Shown: in pieces, positions 9,603 to 22,274 of the stretch
Layout of the letters: every line of letters begins with the position of its first letter
How positions within the stretch are numbered: position 1 is the first letter of the stretch
Source of the DNA: Chara braunii
Taxonomy: Eukaryota; Streptophyta; Charophyceae; Charales; Characeae
Direction: 5' to 3'
Assembly (NCBI GenBank): GCA_003427395.1
Contig: BFEA01000317.1
Coordinates: forward strand, 1,202,721 to 1,266,720
Length of the DNA: 64,000 nt
The notes under the pieces: model-generated
Seen by the model: the letters and a program-made list of their open reading frames with translations, nothing else
Database searches by the model: none
Told to the model about the DNA's origin: nothing
Position numbers and translations under genes: made by a program

Positions 9603-11277
9603 TGCAGCAGGTAATGGACGCATGTCGCGGCGACGGCACGAGGAAGATACCGTCCTTGAATTGTCAAGAGCCCAATCTGAGGAGATAGTAGAAGAGCCAA
9701 GTTGCCACGTTGGATGACGTCCACACACAATCAAACGGTAAGTGGCATAAAGAGAAGTGCTCCGAGTGTCGATCGATTAGAAAAATCGACACGTGTCAAC
9801 AAGCAAGCAGGAGCTTGCTAATATTGGAACCCCCTGGGCGTCGCATATGTGACGAACCACTTTCTGTAGCGCACGAGTTTTTGCCCGGTTGCAACAAGGG
9901 GTCCTAAGCTGGGAAGATTGGGCCGCTTTCGGAAAATCGGGATCGTTGGAAAATTGCATCAATACCCTTGCTTCTTCGTCTTTTTCGTCGCTTCTTCGGG
10001 GCTGGGTGTGTCCGAGTACGGTCGGTTGGGAGATTGGTCGAATGGATGTCTGGCGCGCCACCACGCGCGCGATTAATAAATGCTGACGGCGTTTCTTTCG
10101 TTTCGGGTTCGATCTTTTTGGGCGCGGACATCGCGCGGGAAATTGTTTCGTTCTTTTTTAATTTCCTTTTGAATCTTTTTCGAACTTTGTCGAGCCTCGA
10201 TGGCTCTCGGAATTTTGGACTTTCTTTCTGGAATGTATGCTTTTTGCTTTTTCGCACTAGATAGGAATTTAGGAATTTAGTAATTAGGACTTTTTCTGCC
10301 ACGCTGCGCCTTTTGTCTACGCGCTTTCTCATGCGGCTGCAACGGTACTCTGATTAGTGGGCGCCCTTAATCGTGTGTGTAACTGCAATTTTGGGCGGGC
10401 GCCATTGTAACTGTATCTCTCTTTTTACACTTCGTCTCTCTCGCTCTCCCTCTCTTTCTTTTGCTGTGAGCCGCGGCTTGCATGCTCAGATCGGTGCGTG
10501 GAGAAGGGTTACGTCCCCCACGCCGCGGTCGATTATGCAGAACGCAGGCGCTCCCTCCCTATTCCACTCTAAGTCCTGGTAATTCCGTGTTCTTCGCGCA
10601 TGCATGCACGCTATAAATTTCGGCTGCGAGTTTAGTCAGCTCTCTTGACCTGTTGTTGAAAGCTCGGGGTTGCGTGATCATGAAGGGTCGGCACACGAGC
10701 GAAGTAAGAGGTGAGTAGAGTAGGAGTTGGGCGACCCGACAGGCTGGTGCCGAATGCGCAGGATTGACGTGGGCCACGACGGACTATGGGCACGGCCGAA
10801 TCCGACGGGTGCGGGAGGACTAAGTGGGGTGACAACTTCGTGGGTTGGTGCATGACGACGGACTGTCCGCATCGAAGAGAGAAAGAGAAGGAGAGAGAGT
10901 TGAGGTCGATGGACGTGGATTTGCTGTTTCTTTGTCTCTTCCCCCTCTTCATCTGTGTACAGACATTTTGATTATGACTCCGGGCGGTTTGCCCGTTCTC
11001 ACTTTCGTTTTCGGCTTTCGGGAATCGAGACTTGTTTTTTTTTTTTTTTTTGCTCACACTTGTCTTTGCCTTTGTCCATCTCGGTTGCGTGACATGTATG
11101 ATTGTTGAGGGTATGGATGTATGGATGATATGCTTGCGCACCTATATCACTGCTGAGAATCCCGGTCCTTATCTTTTGTTTGTGTCGAATCTTTGCTCAC
11201 ACCTGATGCAACTGTAGATGAGATAAGGATCTGGCACCGATGGCGATTTTGTCCTCGTTTTTGCTTATCTCGTGCTG
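9603..11277 (+). other. Non-coding 3' part of the gypsy interior
   Basis: No convincing reading frame was seen on either strand; the longest frames are antisense and low complexity. The stretch has a T-run (11034-11051), a pyrimidine-rich block (10420-10465) and a short inverted repeat near 9800-9815. A 17 bp word at 9826-9842 also occurs at 3378-3394 inside pol. It ends at the polypurine tract. Confidence 0.6.
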
Positions 11278-11289
11278 GGGGGGGGAGGT
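11278..11289 (+). promoter_or_regulatory. Polypurine tract
   Basis: A G-rich purine run (GGGGGGGGAGG) lies immediately before TGTGATATGG, the 5' end of the 3' LTR. This is the expected primer for plus-strand DNA synthesis in an LTR element. Confidence 0.75.
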
Positions 11290-12191
11290 TGTGATATGGT
11301 CGCATCTTGCACAATCCGAGGCAATTAAACGACATGAGGATTGACCCCACGAACGCCGCGCGAGAACACGTGTGAACGCGATCCGAGTCGNGNCCTTACA
11401 NNCATTCCCGTGCGTCGATCCGCTCACCCAAAAAGATTCGNGNCGAAACCATCATCCCGTNCAAGCANGGNGCCACTAGGGNTGCCTGCCCTGCGCNTAC
11501 TTGTGNNTGGTGACGACATCCCTACCGAGCTGACCCATCCACGATGATACCATGANNCGATCTTGGAACTCAGACTCATCCTACGACCNNGACTATTTCA
11601 NCCCTATGATAAACGAACTCATAAGGACGCGATATCCNTGTCACANNGAGAATCNNCTATGTCCGCGGGAATTTCACTGCGCCACCTCTAGCGACCCTCG
11701 GTGCTCTGATTTCCCTTCTCCCGACCACACCTACTACTTCACCCACCCGGGATNTGTTGTCATCACCACCAGTTTCCCTCCTTTCCGCCTTCTTCTCCCG
11801 TACCATCAACTCAGTGTTGTCCCGTGGCCGGCCATAGCCCCCTATTGGCCCGACACGTTTTGCGTGAATTGCCAACGTAGCGATGAACAGAGAACTCCAG
11901 AATTTCGCAGGCCCAACCCAGGCGCGCGGCGACCTGCGCCACGTGGCGGCCCCCGACGGCTTAACTTTTCGGGACCACCTCCACCGCGGAGGGATTTCCC
12001 CGTAACCCGTCGACCACCGTGTCCTGGCCCCTTTGGACCATGAGACCCTTGCGCGCGCACCTCTCATTCGCCTAATTGCATTCATACCCTTAAGACTCCC
12101 CCACTTTCCCAAAAACCCTTGGCACACCCCTTTTCGCACTTCCAGGCCCACATCCCACTCCGATCAGGAAGTCGAGCTGGGCGTGAGGTTG
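11290..12191 (+). repeat. 3' LTR
   Basis: It starts TGTGATATGG after the polypurine tract. From 11388 it matches the 5' LTR at 1-803 until the sequences diverge after 12192. Length is about 900 bp. More than twenty ambiguous bases occur in 11391-11755, many at positions that are CpG in the 5' LTR. That suggests the consensus was built from reads of several LTR copies. Confidence 0.9.
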
Positions 12192-15100
12192 GGCGTCACA
12201 ACATATCGTCGTACCTTCCCACAAGAAAGAATGTTTACCTGTATAAGGATTAACGACACCCCACAACGATCTCGATTCTGAATAGATTTCATTTTGATGT
12301 CGAAAGATTTGGATCATGCATTAGTCTAGGCAGCGATTTTTCCACAAAGTCCGTGGCCAGGGGCGGATCACAAGATGTGTGCGGCGCTGTTGATTTTTTT
12401 TTAAAAATTGATCGAGAGAAAAACATTTATAAACTTAACACATCCCTTTTAGCCTGTATGAAATTTAGGTAGTACATAGAGGATGTCTGAAAGTACTGAC
12501 ACTCAACTAAAATCGAACAAAGTTCGTTCATAGCATGGTTTAATAATGGTATAACATTCCTAGCAACAAAATGTAATGAATATTCTAAACTTCAGGCTAA
12601 AATTAGGCACCAACAAGAAATGAGTATTAAAAAACAACTCCTTAATTACGAATCCCAAGAAAATACTGATGAAGATTTTCAAACAATGGATATTCAGACC
12701 CTCAGAAACCAACTTTTGACCTTTGTTCAACATCGTTGGCAATAATATATAATTAGAAGTAAACTTTCTAAGTTTTTGATTGAAGGACAAATGGATGCAT
12801 CATTTTTTGCATTAGCACGCAATAGGTCTAGATGTACATGCATAGACGCCTTGGTTGATCCATCAGTACATACGGACCCTTCACTATCTTACTCTTTTGC
12901 GGGTAGTCTAAAAATAACTTATGACTTTTACAAAAGACTTTTTACTTCCTCTAATGGTCCTACAACAGGGGGTTGAACAAGCCTAAAACAATTTTTTATC
13001 CCTTTGTCCCAAACTCTCACCGAAGAGCAACGGGAACATCAAGAGTATGGCTTAACAAAGGAGGAAATTTGGACAGCCTTGATACAGATGGATGAGGAAA
13101 AAACTCCTGGGACAGATCGTCTCCCGAAGAAATTTTGGAAAACCATGTGGTTGACCTTCTCTTCAGACCTAATGTAATATGTTGAATCAGTTGAAGAATC
13201 AAGTGTAATGGGGGAAGGTATCCTCACAATTCTGTTTAAGAAAGGGGATGCAACAAATATTAGGAATGATAGGCTGATAACTCTTATAACAGTGGTATAC
13301 AAAATGTTATCCAATGCCTTAACTAATTGTCTCATTCCTGTAATGAAGGATGTTATACATCTCTCGCAGACTGGATTCATCAAGGGAAGACATATCCTGG
13401 ATAATATTCTCCTAATCAATAAAATGGTCGAACTTTTTCGCCAGTCTAAACAAAACGCGGCAATAGTGTTCAGCGACTTTGAGAAAGCCTATGGTCATGT
13501 TGACTCAGAATTTATGGATACTTGTCTCAATCAAATGAAATTTGGACTAAATTTACAAAAATCGGTAAGGATTTTACATACAAATGTTTCTACAGGGATT
13601 AGGGTAAAAAAAAAAATTTCACCATCTCTTCGTCTTCAACGATCGGTAAGGTAAGGAGATCCTTCAATACCCTTTTTGTTCGTAATAATCATGGAAGCAT
13701 TGTGAATAAATCTTAGCGCCAATCAAAATCTTAAACGGCTTAAGATCTCAGGGATTCCTGATGATGCAACCCTATTTGCTTCTATCTTCTTGGATGATCT
13801 TACCATACTAATGAAGGCCTCGAATTCCAATATGGAAGAAATTGACGCAATGATTGATCATTTCTCGACTGTTTTGGATGTAAGGATCAATTGGGGAAAT
13901 AAGATGCAGGGGTGGTGGATCCATTCAAACGGAATACGCCCCCCAGAATACCCGGGAGTGAAATCATTTTCATGAGAAACTTTTGTAAGTTCACGTAAGG
14001 TTGTTGGGGGTCTCTCTAGCGACACTTGGAAAACCGATATCGAACGATGATTAAATTTATTGCCCAGCGATTGGCAAAATGAATCAATGGAAAAACCAAC
14101 AAACTTTTTTGTTTGGAAGAACATTAATTATTAAGAATATGGTCTTAGCATCCATATGATACAAATCCACTTTCTGGGCAATCACTAAGTCAAGCGCAAA
14201 GAGACTAAAAAAACAGGTGGCGACATTTTTATGGAGAGGCAACCATGAGTTAGAAAATGTCATCCCTGGAGTGACATGGCTTTTCCTTATCCAGCCCAAA
14301 CTCAGAGGAACGTTGAGACTTCTTGATCTATCTCTGCAATGCCAATCACGAACACTCCAATGGTTAAAGGAAGTGATTTTTTTGAATTATAAGCCCTGAC
14401 AACTGATGACTCTAGAGTTCGTAGATTAACGCCACAAGCTATGATGGATATTCACTCTCTCATATAGATTGAGGATTTATTTTGGAGCATTCTAAGGACA
14501 AAGGCACAGTCAAGAGAATAGGGGTTGAGGGAAGCAAATATAAAAAAAGATATTTTCAGATAACTTATGAGTATTGTTATTAAAAACATGACGTAATTTA
14601 CCTCTACCCAATAGAACATTTCCCTCCCAATATGAGGAGGTTCTAAGGCAGCCCCTCTTTGGTAATAGATGGATCACGGATCAGAATGATGTCATATTTA
14701 AAAGTTTCAATCCTCCATGGTCCGTGTGGGTTAATAGAGGAGTGTTAAGGATCAAAGATATATGAGACATGAAAAACAGAGACTGGTTAACAGAGGAGCA
14801 ATTAAGAGATACACTCAATCATACCCACCAACTTGCTTATAACTTGGAGCAAATCATATTTTTCGTCCCCTTATCTTGAGTTAGAACACTAACAAAAGGT
14901 ATATTTTTCAAAGAGGGAGACTGGTAGTGGGAACTCGTTCAGAATAATGGGAGGTTGGCCAGATTGCTCACATCCACTCGGAAGAAGTTATAGTGAGTAT
15001 TTTGAAGATGACAAAGGAATTTTTCTTTTATTTATCCCATAATGATAAGATAAAGTTTCTCTCGTTTCTAGAACCTTACAGTATTCGAATGATTTACTTC

Positions 15101-16385
15101 TCTTCAACGAAAAGATTGAGAGTGTATCATCCTTACTGTTCTATTCTAGATCAAACCTTGAACCCGAATGATTGGATCTGAAAGACTAGTAAGAAAAAAA
15201 AAAATAAACACTCTACAATTCATCACGGTTAAGGCAACACATCGTCTTCTCAAACCAAGGGTGGATGTAACTGCAATTGTGCAGGAACGGTGGTCTAGAC
15301 ACTTGAATATTGATAGTAATACTATCAAGAATATTAAATTTATTAATAGCTCAAAGCAAAAACCAACTAAATTTGCCTCCCTTCAATGACAGATTGTTCA
15401 TCGATGTTTGCCTACAAATGACTGGCTCATTGATCATTAAAATTTAGAACAAAGCGGTTTAGCTTCCCCATGGTGTAAATCTTGTCATTCAACTTTCGTT
15501 AATAGAAAAATGTGTGAAACTATTGAACACATTTTTTATGCAGTATCCGAGTGCGGTACTATTATGGTTAAGGTGGGACAACACTTGGAGGAGCCTGACC
15601 GGGATAGATTGGCCGTGGGAATGGAATGTTATCCTGCTAGGATATTAAGAACCTATTAACTTCAAACTTTATGAGTTTCTGAGCAATCTGTTTACTATAG
15701 GTAGAAAGGCAGTATTATGGGTTTTTTGGTACAAATGTTGTGTTATGGTAAGCGATAATATTGCCTTGTAAGGGGGGGGGATCTCATAGATAATTGTGCA
15801 ATTTATTCAGACCGAGATTAGAGCACAGTGGAAAAAAACTAAGACTAAACTTATGAAATTATATCAGAAGAAGGATATTAAAGAAACAATCCAAAAGTTT
15901 GACTAGGGGGAACTCAAGGGAAGGGCATGGGTAAGGTGGAGTGACCAGGAAAAGAAGGGATAAAAAAATCTTTTAAGGAAGACTTTCATCTTTTCTTTTG
16001 GGACTGGTTCGCGTTGCAGTCAAGGTCTTCCCTCAGATCTTCAAATTGTTTTGCAAATCTCTTCCCTCCTTCATAACTCACTATGGTGGATTTGCAATGG
16101 TTTGGTAGAGAGGAGGAGTGATTTTCAGTCGTTTATACTTTTTCTTAAGGGCAAGGTAGCTTGTTGTTTTAGATTGATATTGCGGTTCAGTAAGGGCTGA
16201 AGAGGTGTCACTGTCCCCATTCATGCTTTATGCATAAAGGTTTAAAGTTTATTTGATGAGGACGTTGGACCCGTTTTCCAGCAGGTGATGCTCCCCACCC
16301 TTAGGGTAGATAGGAGTGCATGTCTACATCATCACTTCTATCTGTTACAATGGGTGTTTATTTAAAAAAAAAGAAAAAAAAAGAT
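12192..16385 (+). pseudogene. LINE (L1-type) ORF2 remnant interrupted by the gypsy element
   Basis: Immediately after the 3' LTR the translation (TYRRTFPQERMFTC, then PGADHKMC) matches the end of the endonuclease domain of the LINE ORF2 at 50177-54764. The spacer (WFNNGI-FLATKCNEYSKL, near 12538) and RT follow. RT motif A is at about 13466-13500 (FSDFEKAYGHVD) and a FLDD box at about 13785 replaces FADD. The zf-RVT/C-terminal part spans about 14990-15560. Numerous stops and shifts make it inactive. The 3' tail segment is at 16261-16300, a hairpin at 16309-16342 and an A-rich tail at 16364-16384. The 5' half would lie upstream of the gypsy element, outside the window. Confidence 0.88.
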
Positions 16386-16544
16386 TAAAGTCAGAAAAAA
16401 ATTGGAACGACTTTATTAGATAGAGGTACGAGGAGTCAATCCCCCTGTAATTACTACTAATCAGGCCAATTAATGGTGGCAGGATGACACTTAAGACTAT
16501 TCTGACAAAAGTGTTTTGATGGTTGCTAAGGCGGGTGATGAAAA

Positions 16545-16694
16545 ATGAGACGCTGGACCTGGTTTCCAGCAGGTGCGGGCCGTGCGGCTCCCCACCAATA
16601 GACAGCAGCATTCAGGATGACCGCTAGGGAGGAGCACTCTTATCACCCTCCCTAGCGGCAAGACTGGTTATTAAAAAAAAAAAAAAAAAAAAAA
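16545..16694 (+). mobile_element. 5'-truncated LINE 3' end with hairpin and poly(A)
   Basis: The shared tail segment (CCAGCAGGTG ... CTCCCCACCAATAGA) is followed by a perfect 12 bp stem, 16621-16632 with 16647-16658 (CCGCTAGGGAGG / CCTCCCTAGCGG), around a 14-nt loop. A 22-base poly(A) follows at 16673. Only the last 150 bases of the LINE are present. Confidence 0.85.
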
Positions 16695-19262
16695 CTACAA
16701 CCAGTAATTTAACTGTTAAAGGATTCAAATACTCAATTTTCAATAAAAGAAGAATCCGTACACAAGTTGTGAGTGGTGGAAACAGACGAGTTTACAGTAC
16801 ACAACCCCTCAAGCCAATCCAAGACCTAGAGATAGACCTGACAGAGAGCGTGTGGAATCTAGGGTGAGAAGATTGAAGATTGTGATAAGAGTAAACATAT
16901 TGCATTACACTACAACGTTAGGATATAAACTATGGATGCGATCTTAGGTCCGATGAGGTTTTAAGTAAGAGGTGGGGAAAAGGGAATGAGAATTTCAAAG
17001 ACACAGATAGGTTCCATTAGACTGGGAAGGGTAAGGAATATGCAGTGGCTGATAATATGCCTTACCTGACTTGTTAATGCATGACTATCTTTGTTCAATC
17101 TACCATAATTATTGGTGGGCGTGTTCAATCTGCCACTGCAGTGATGCTATCTTTGTTGGTTTATATCTCAATCCTTTGAACCATTTAGTCTGTTAAATGT
17201 GGACCCGTTCGATTTTCTGATGTTTCATCCAATGCAGTCGGCGTTTTTCTCGCAAATATGTTTTAGGCCTCAACATTTCGTAAGTCGTTTTGACTGTAAG
17301 GGTACTAAGTTGTTTATTGTTCTTGTTTCCTCTCCTATTCCTATTACCTCTTTTATTCCTTTTGTTTTTGTTATTTTGTCGCTATTCTTGACCATTCATT
17401 GGATCTTGTGTTGACTATTGCCACTAACTCGGGTTATTAGAGAGGTCTTCTATGGGTATCTCTGGCATGGAGGTCACCCATTCCTTTTTGAGGTGGAGAT
17501 TTTGGAGAACTCATCCCCTGTAGCGGCGTCATAGAAGAAACCCTTAAAGGCTAAAACTCTCTTTCAACTTAGTTTCAAATATGTGCCGACATCTAGGATA
17601 AACGGTGTTGCGAGTTGTATTTCGTTTTAACTAGGCCTCAAAAAGCATGCGAGCCAGAGAATACTAAGGCTAAACCTATGCTATCGATATAGAACCTCAG
17701 TGGGCTAAAAGAAACAACCGTGCCGGGTATGGGACCGCGGTGGGGAAAAGTTGGGGTACTTGATTATTTATCTTCCTAAGGTAACCGGTCCGCGGGATTT
17801 GAGGGTACACCAAGGACTTGAGGGGTTGGTGTTATGGTCCGCGAGGGGGGCCGGCGACCGTGAACGTGTGGCTACGGAGGAGAAAGGGCAGGGGAAACCC
17901 GAAAAGTTGAATGTTGGGCCTGCTGGGGGCTGGGCTCTTCATATAGAAAACCAGCTACTATTTGAGCATGAAATAAGAGCTAGGCCAGAAGGTCATCGCA
18001 TTTGACTCTTACCAGACGGATGTTGGAATATAATCCAACAAGCCGCCTACTGGACTAGCTCTAATTTGGAGCAGCCACGAGCGAAGAGGGAGCATAGAGG
18101 TGTGGCCGATTTTGGGCGATGATCATTGAGATCGTGCCGCTGAGATACGCCAAGCGGATTTTAGCATGGCCCTTGAGCAAGGCGAACACGCATAAATCGA
18201 GAAAAAAAAAACCTTAAAATTTTGTTTAATTTTTGTATCGAACACGTACGGTACTGAAGTCTGTTATTCAGCAGCCTGTGGCTGTGAGCCACGTGAGTGA
18301 CGGGACCGTAAGCATAAGCCAAAAAAAAAAAAAAAAAAAAACCTGAAACAAGACAAGGCGCCATGTGGCACAGGGAGAAGTGACGAGGCTTTTAGTCCAC
18401 TCCAAAACTGAAGCGGCGGCAGTTACTTCGGGCAACCACATCACGAAGGTAAGTTGTTTTTTTTTTTTTTTTTTTTGGTGTTTTCCCCTACGTCGTTGCA
18501 GCGCCTACCTGTGCCTGTTGGTTTTCAAAAATGGGCAGCATAATTTTTGCGCCCCTGAACCTGGAGTCGTAGGCACCTACGTACGGGCACACATGGGAGG
18601 AAGGGGCAAGAAAAATCTGATGAGCTTGTCTCTGGTTTGATTCCATAGGATGACTTAGGGGAGGGCGCTCGTTCGTTTTGAACGATGGGCTGCTCTCGTG
18701 GAGGGAAAATAAGGGGTAGAAAGGGGGAACAAGAAGAAAAACAAAAAGGAAAGGAAAAGAGGAGAGGGATGAGCAACATCAACGAATATGGTGGCCGCGA
18801 CTGTGCCTTAGGTGCAAGCCAGTCTAGTCGGAGTGTGACCATTTAGACGAGACTTGGGAACTAAAGTGCTATATGGCAAAACTGGCTAAGGACAACCATT
18901 TCTGCAATGTACCTGCACTAGAAAGAATGTTGGGAACCTAAAATATTTGAAGAGTGGTAACTCCTCAAAGAAGAGTCATAGAAAATAAAAAAAAACTGTT
19001 TTGAAAATGACAGACTCCCAACTATCTCGTGAAATCCCGAGATAACTGAGATAAAGTACAAAAAGAAAATAAGGAGGCAGTTGAAAGTAACTATCCCCCC
19101 TTATGTGTTGTGTTGCCTCTCGTTTGATAAACGCACGTTTCACGTTCATGTTTTGACCGCCGTGAATGCGCGTTCAAATGAATGCGACTAAACACGTTTC
19201 ATGCGTTCACGCAGACCCCCAAACCTATCGTGGGAGGTGTTTCGGGCACGCAGGTGTTGGTT
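16695..19262. other. No gene recognised
   Basis: Mixed-composition DNA with short spurious frames only. An A-run (18318-18340) and a T-run (18458-18478) flank about 120 bp of unique sequence. The 84-codon frame at 17751-18005 has no recognisable motif. Confidence 0.5.
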
Positions 19263-19270
19263 AGGGGCCG

Positions 19271-20230
19271 TGTGTGTGTGTGTGTGTGTGTGTGTGTNNN
19301 NNNNNNNNNNNNNNNNNNNNNNNNNNNNNNNNNNNNNNNNNNNNNNNNNNNNNNNNNNNNNNNNNNNNNNNNNNNNNNNNNNNNNNNNNNNNNNNNNNNN
19401 NNNNNNNNNNNNNNNNNNNNNNNNNNNNNNNNNNNNNNNNNNNNNNNNNNNNNNNNNNNNNNNNNNNNNNNNNNNNNNNNNNNNNNNNNNNNNNNNNNNN
19501 NNNNNNNNNNNNNNNNNNNNNNNNNNNNNNNNNNNNNNNNNNNNNNNNNNNNNNNNNNNNNNNNNNNNNNNNNNNNNNNNNNNNNNNNNNNNNNNNNNNN
19601 NNNNNNNNNNNNNNNNNNNNNNNNNNNNNNNNNNNNNNNNNNNNNNNNNNNNNNNNNNNNNNNNNNNNNNNNNNNNNNNNNNNNNNNNNNNNNNNNNNNN
19701 NNNNNNNNNNNNNNNNNNNNNNNNNNNNNNNNNNNNNNNNNNNNNNNNNNNNNNNNNNNNNNNNNNNNNNNNNNNNNNNNNNNNNNNNNNNNNNNNNNNN
19801 NNNNNNNNNNNNNNNNNNNNNNNNNNNNNNNNNNNNNNNNNNNNNNNNNNNNNNNNNNNNNNNNNNNNNNNNNNNNNNNNNNNNNNNNNNNNNNNNNNNN
19901 NNNNNNNNNNNNNNNNNNNNNNNNNNNNNNNNNNNNNNNNNNNNNNNNNNNNNNNNNNNNNNNNNNNNNNNNNNNNNNNNNNNNNNNNNNNNNNNNNNNN
20001 NNNNNNNNNNNNNNNNNNNNNNNNNNNNNNNNNNNNNNNNNNNNNNNNNNNNNNNNNNNNNNNNNNNNNNNNNNNNNNNNNNNNNNNNNNNNNNNNNNNN
20101 NNNNNNNNNNNNNNNNNNNNNNNNNNNNNNNNNNNNNNNNNNNNNNNNNNNNNNNNNNNNNNNNNNNNNNNNNNNNNNNNNNNNNNNNNNNNNNNNNNNN
20201 NNNNNNNNNNNNNNNNNNNNNNNNNNNNNN
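19271..20230. other. (GT)n microsatellite running into a 933 bp assembly gap
   Basis: GT dinucleotides from about 19271 run into N bases at 19298-20230. The assembly evidently failed in the repeat. Open frames spanning the gap are meaningless. Confidence 0.95.
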
Positions 20231-20322
20231 GGGAACCACATGGGGATATGCTAGGAGAAGGAGCAACCAATCAGAAGAAGGACAACTAATCCTACGAGGA
20301 CTGGAGGAACTCTTGATTAGTT

Positions 20323-20602
20323 CATTTTTTCCTTTTTTCCTTTTTTTTTCTTTTTTTCTTCTTTTTCCTTTTTCTCTTTTTTTTTTCCTTTCTTTTCTTT
20401 TTTTTTTCCCTTTTTTCTTTCCTTTTTTTTCTCTTTCTTTTTCTCCTTTTCCCCCCCCTCGTTTTTCTTTTCTTTTCTTTTCTTTTCTTTTCTTTTCCTT
20501 TCTTTTCCTTTCTTTTCCTTTCTTTTCTTCTAAATTTTTGTTCTTTCCCCCTTTTTTTCCTTTTTTTTCTTTTTTTTCCTTTTTTTTTTCTCCTTCTTTT
20601 TT
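20323..20602. repeat. Polypyrimidine tract, about 280 bp
   Basis: Almost pure T and C on the plus strand, including TTTTC pentamers repeated at 20465-20525. A shorter tract follows at 20825-20886. There is no coding signal; translations are Phe/Ser/Leu artefacts. Confidence 0.9.
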
Positions 20603-20886
20603 CGCTATGAGGGAGTTGTGAATAATAATAAGCAAACGGGGGTGATGCTTGAATTTCTGCTCGCTAGCAGCCTGAATGGGAGGGAGGTCCCCCCGCACGA
20701 TTTAATCAGTAGGGAACGTACTATAGGAATAACTCGCTCCCAGACTATAGCCAGGACACGCAACTTAGGGGCACTTGGGGATAGATTGAGCCCTTGGACG
20801 AAGTCAGCCTATTTGCCCTTCCTATTTTTACTTTTTGTTTTCCTTTTTCTCTTTTTTTCTCTTTTTCTCTTTTTTTTTCTCTTTTT

Positions 20887-22270
20887 TGACGCCGTAGGAT
20901 TACTACATCAAACGAGGGAACGGGAATGGTGGCTTCTAACGAAAGGATGCTATTCCTGGGGATGCGCTATGACTATATTAGTATAGGGCGAGGGAGGCCC
21001 TATTCATCGGATCAACAGGCAAACATTGCTTCTGACAAGCGGGTTGGGCACGGTGTGTTCCGGTTTCTGCGCTGCTGAAGGGGCTCGGGAGGAGCGAACA
21101 ACATGGACTTCCTTGCGGAATGGGACCTGGGAGAGGAGCAACGGGACACGGAGGAAGTGGTAACGCTATCGCCAGAGGACACTCTCACGCGACCTTGTGC
21201 CTAGACGTGCACCGGCCAGGCGTCATGCAGACCGACGCCTCCTGCCCCGTCTACCCCTTCCCGACCTGCCCTTGCCCCTCCACTCCTTCCCTGAACACAG
21301 CCGCAACCCTTCTCCTTCTACTGGCCCTGCTGCCGAATCTCGCTATAGCCATCACGCTCTTTGTCGCGTGTCTTTCTGAGCCGGTCTTTCTCAGCCTACC
21401 TTCTAGGCGCTTCGCTATATTGATAGGGAGTACCATCTGTTTTGCCACACTCTTCCTCACGAGTTGTTGTTGCCTATTTTTTTAGCTCGGCGCAAATCGC
21501 CGGATGCGCAGTTAAGCATGAGAAGTAATTGCGAGCAGCGGGCAGTGCGGCACTGTGGAGCGAGGGACGGCAGCAGAGAACTCGTCGTGTGTTTTTTTAA
21601 CTTTTTAAGCTTTTCTTTCCTTCCTTTCCTTTCTGTTCTTCATCTATTCCCTTCCCTACTCCCCTCCGCATATTTTCTCACCCCCTCAACCCCCCTCCTC
21701 CCATCCTCCGATTTTCCCTCCCCACCCAAGGAGCCATCTAACATCCCTGTCCCGTCGAACCCCCCCTCACACACCTCCCCCTACCTCTCCGCCTTCCAAA
21801 TACCATGGAAGTTGTCCCTCCCTCTGACGACGCCCCACGGGGCATGGGGCATAAAAGTGCTTTAGGGACTTGCCACGCCCTTCCTGCAAATTTGGCGAGA
21901 TGATCCGTGCGGAGTACAGGAGCACATCGGATATGGAGGATAGAGCTGAAGCAGGATTCTTCTTATTCCCCCTCTTCTCCCTTTCCCCTCCTTCATTTCA
22001 TTCTCCCCGTCTTCATTCCCCCCGTTCTCTTTACCCTTCACTGGAACTATGAGCACGATGAGGTTGTTTTGGAGTGTATCACTTTTTTCGAGTAAAGATA
22101 CGTACCGTTTCTTTTTTGTAATAACGATCGGTCTTCTATGAATGGGAGTGTGGATTTTTACGATTTCTCCGTGCCATCCCCCTCGATGCATGCGTACTTT
22201 GTCCTCTTAATTTTTGCATGGTCGTGTGAATCTTCTCGCCCCCTCTCTACCCAAAAAAAGGGGGCCCATC
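20887..22270. other. No gene recognised
   Basis: Pyrimidine-rich, with short frames on both strands and no family motif. A second pyrimidine-rich block lies at 21600-21800. Confidence 0.45.
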
Positions 22271-22274
22271 CCGA

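Larger units (their letters stand above)
1..12191 (+). mobile_element. Ty3/gypsy LTR retrotransposon, near full length (5' end cut by window)
   Basis: The element has two direct LTRs (1-803 and 11290-12191), a tRNA-iMet primer site right after the first, a polypurine tract right before the second, and gag-pol in order between them. The 3' LTR begins 98 bases before the base that aligns to window position 1, so about 98 bases of the 5' LTR lie outside. I count about 10 differences over roughly 790 aligned unambiguous LTR bases (about 1.3 percent), so insertion was fairly recent. The coding frame nevertheless carries nine stops and two frameshifts, so this copy is dead or depends on others. The sequence after 12191 encodes LINE endonuclease, so the element landed inside a LINE. 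The 4.4 kb between pol and the 3' LTR is unusually long and contains extra sense ORFs. Confidence 0.93.

Noticed and set aside
9826-9842. 17 bp word shared with 3378-3394 inside pol
   Set aside because: Isolated match with no extended similarity on either side; too little to call a repeat or captured fragment.
9904-11141. Antisense Arg/Lys-rich ORFs in the gypsy 3' interior
   Set aside because: Low-complexity translation of T- and C-rich sense DNA with no motif and no start context.
19182-20698. Long frames on both strands spanning the N gap
   Set aside because: They consist almost entirely of unknown bases plus GT-repeat and polypyrimidine translation.
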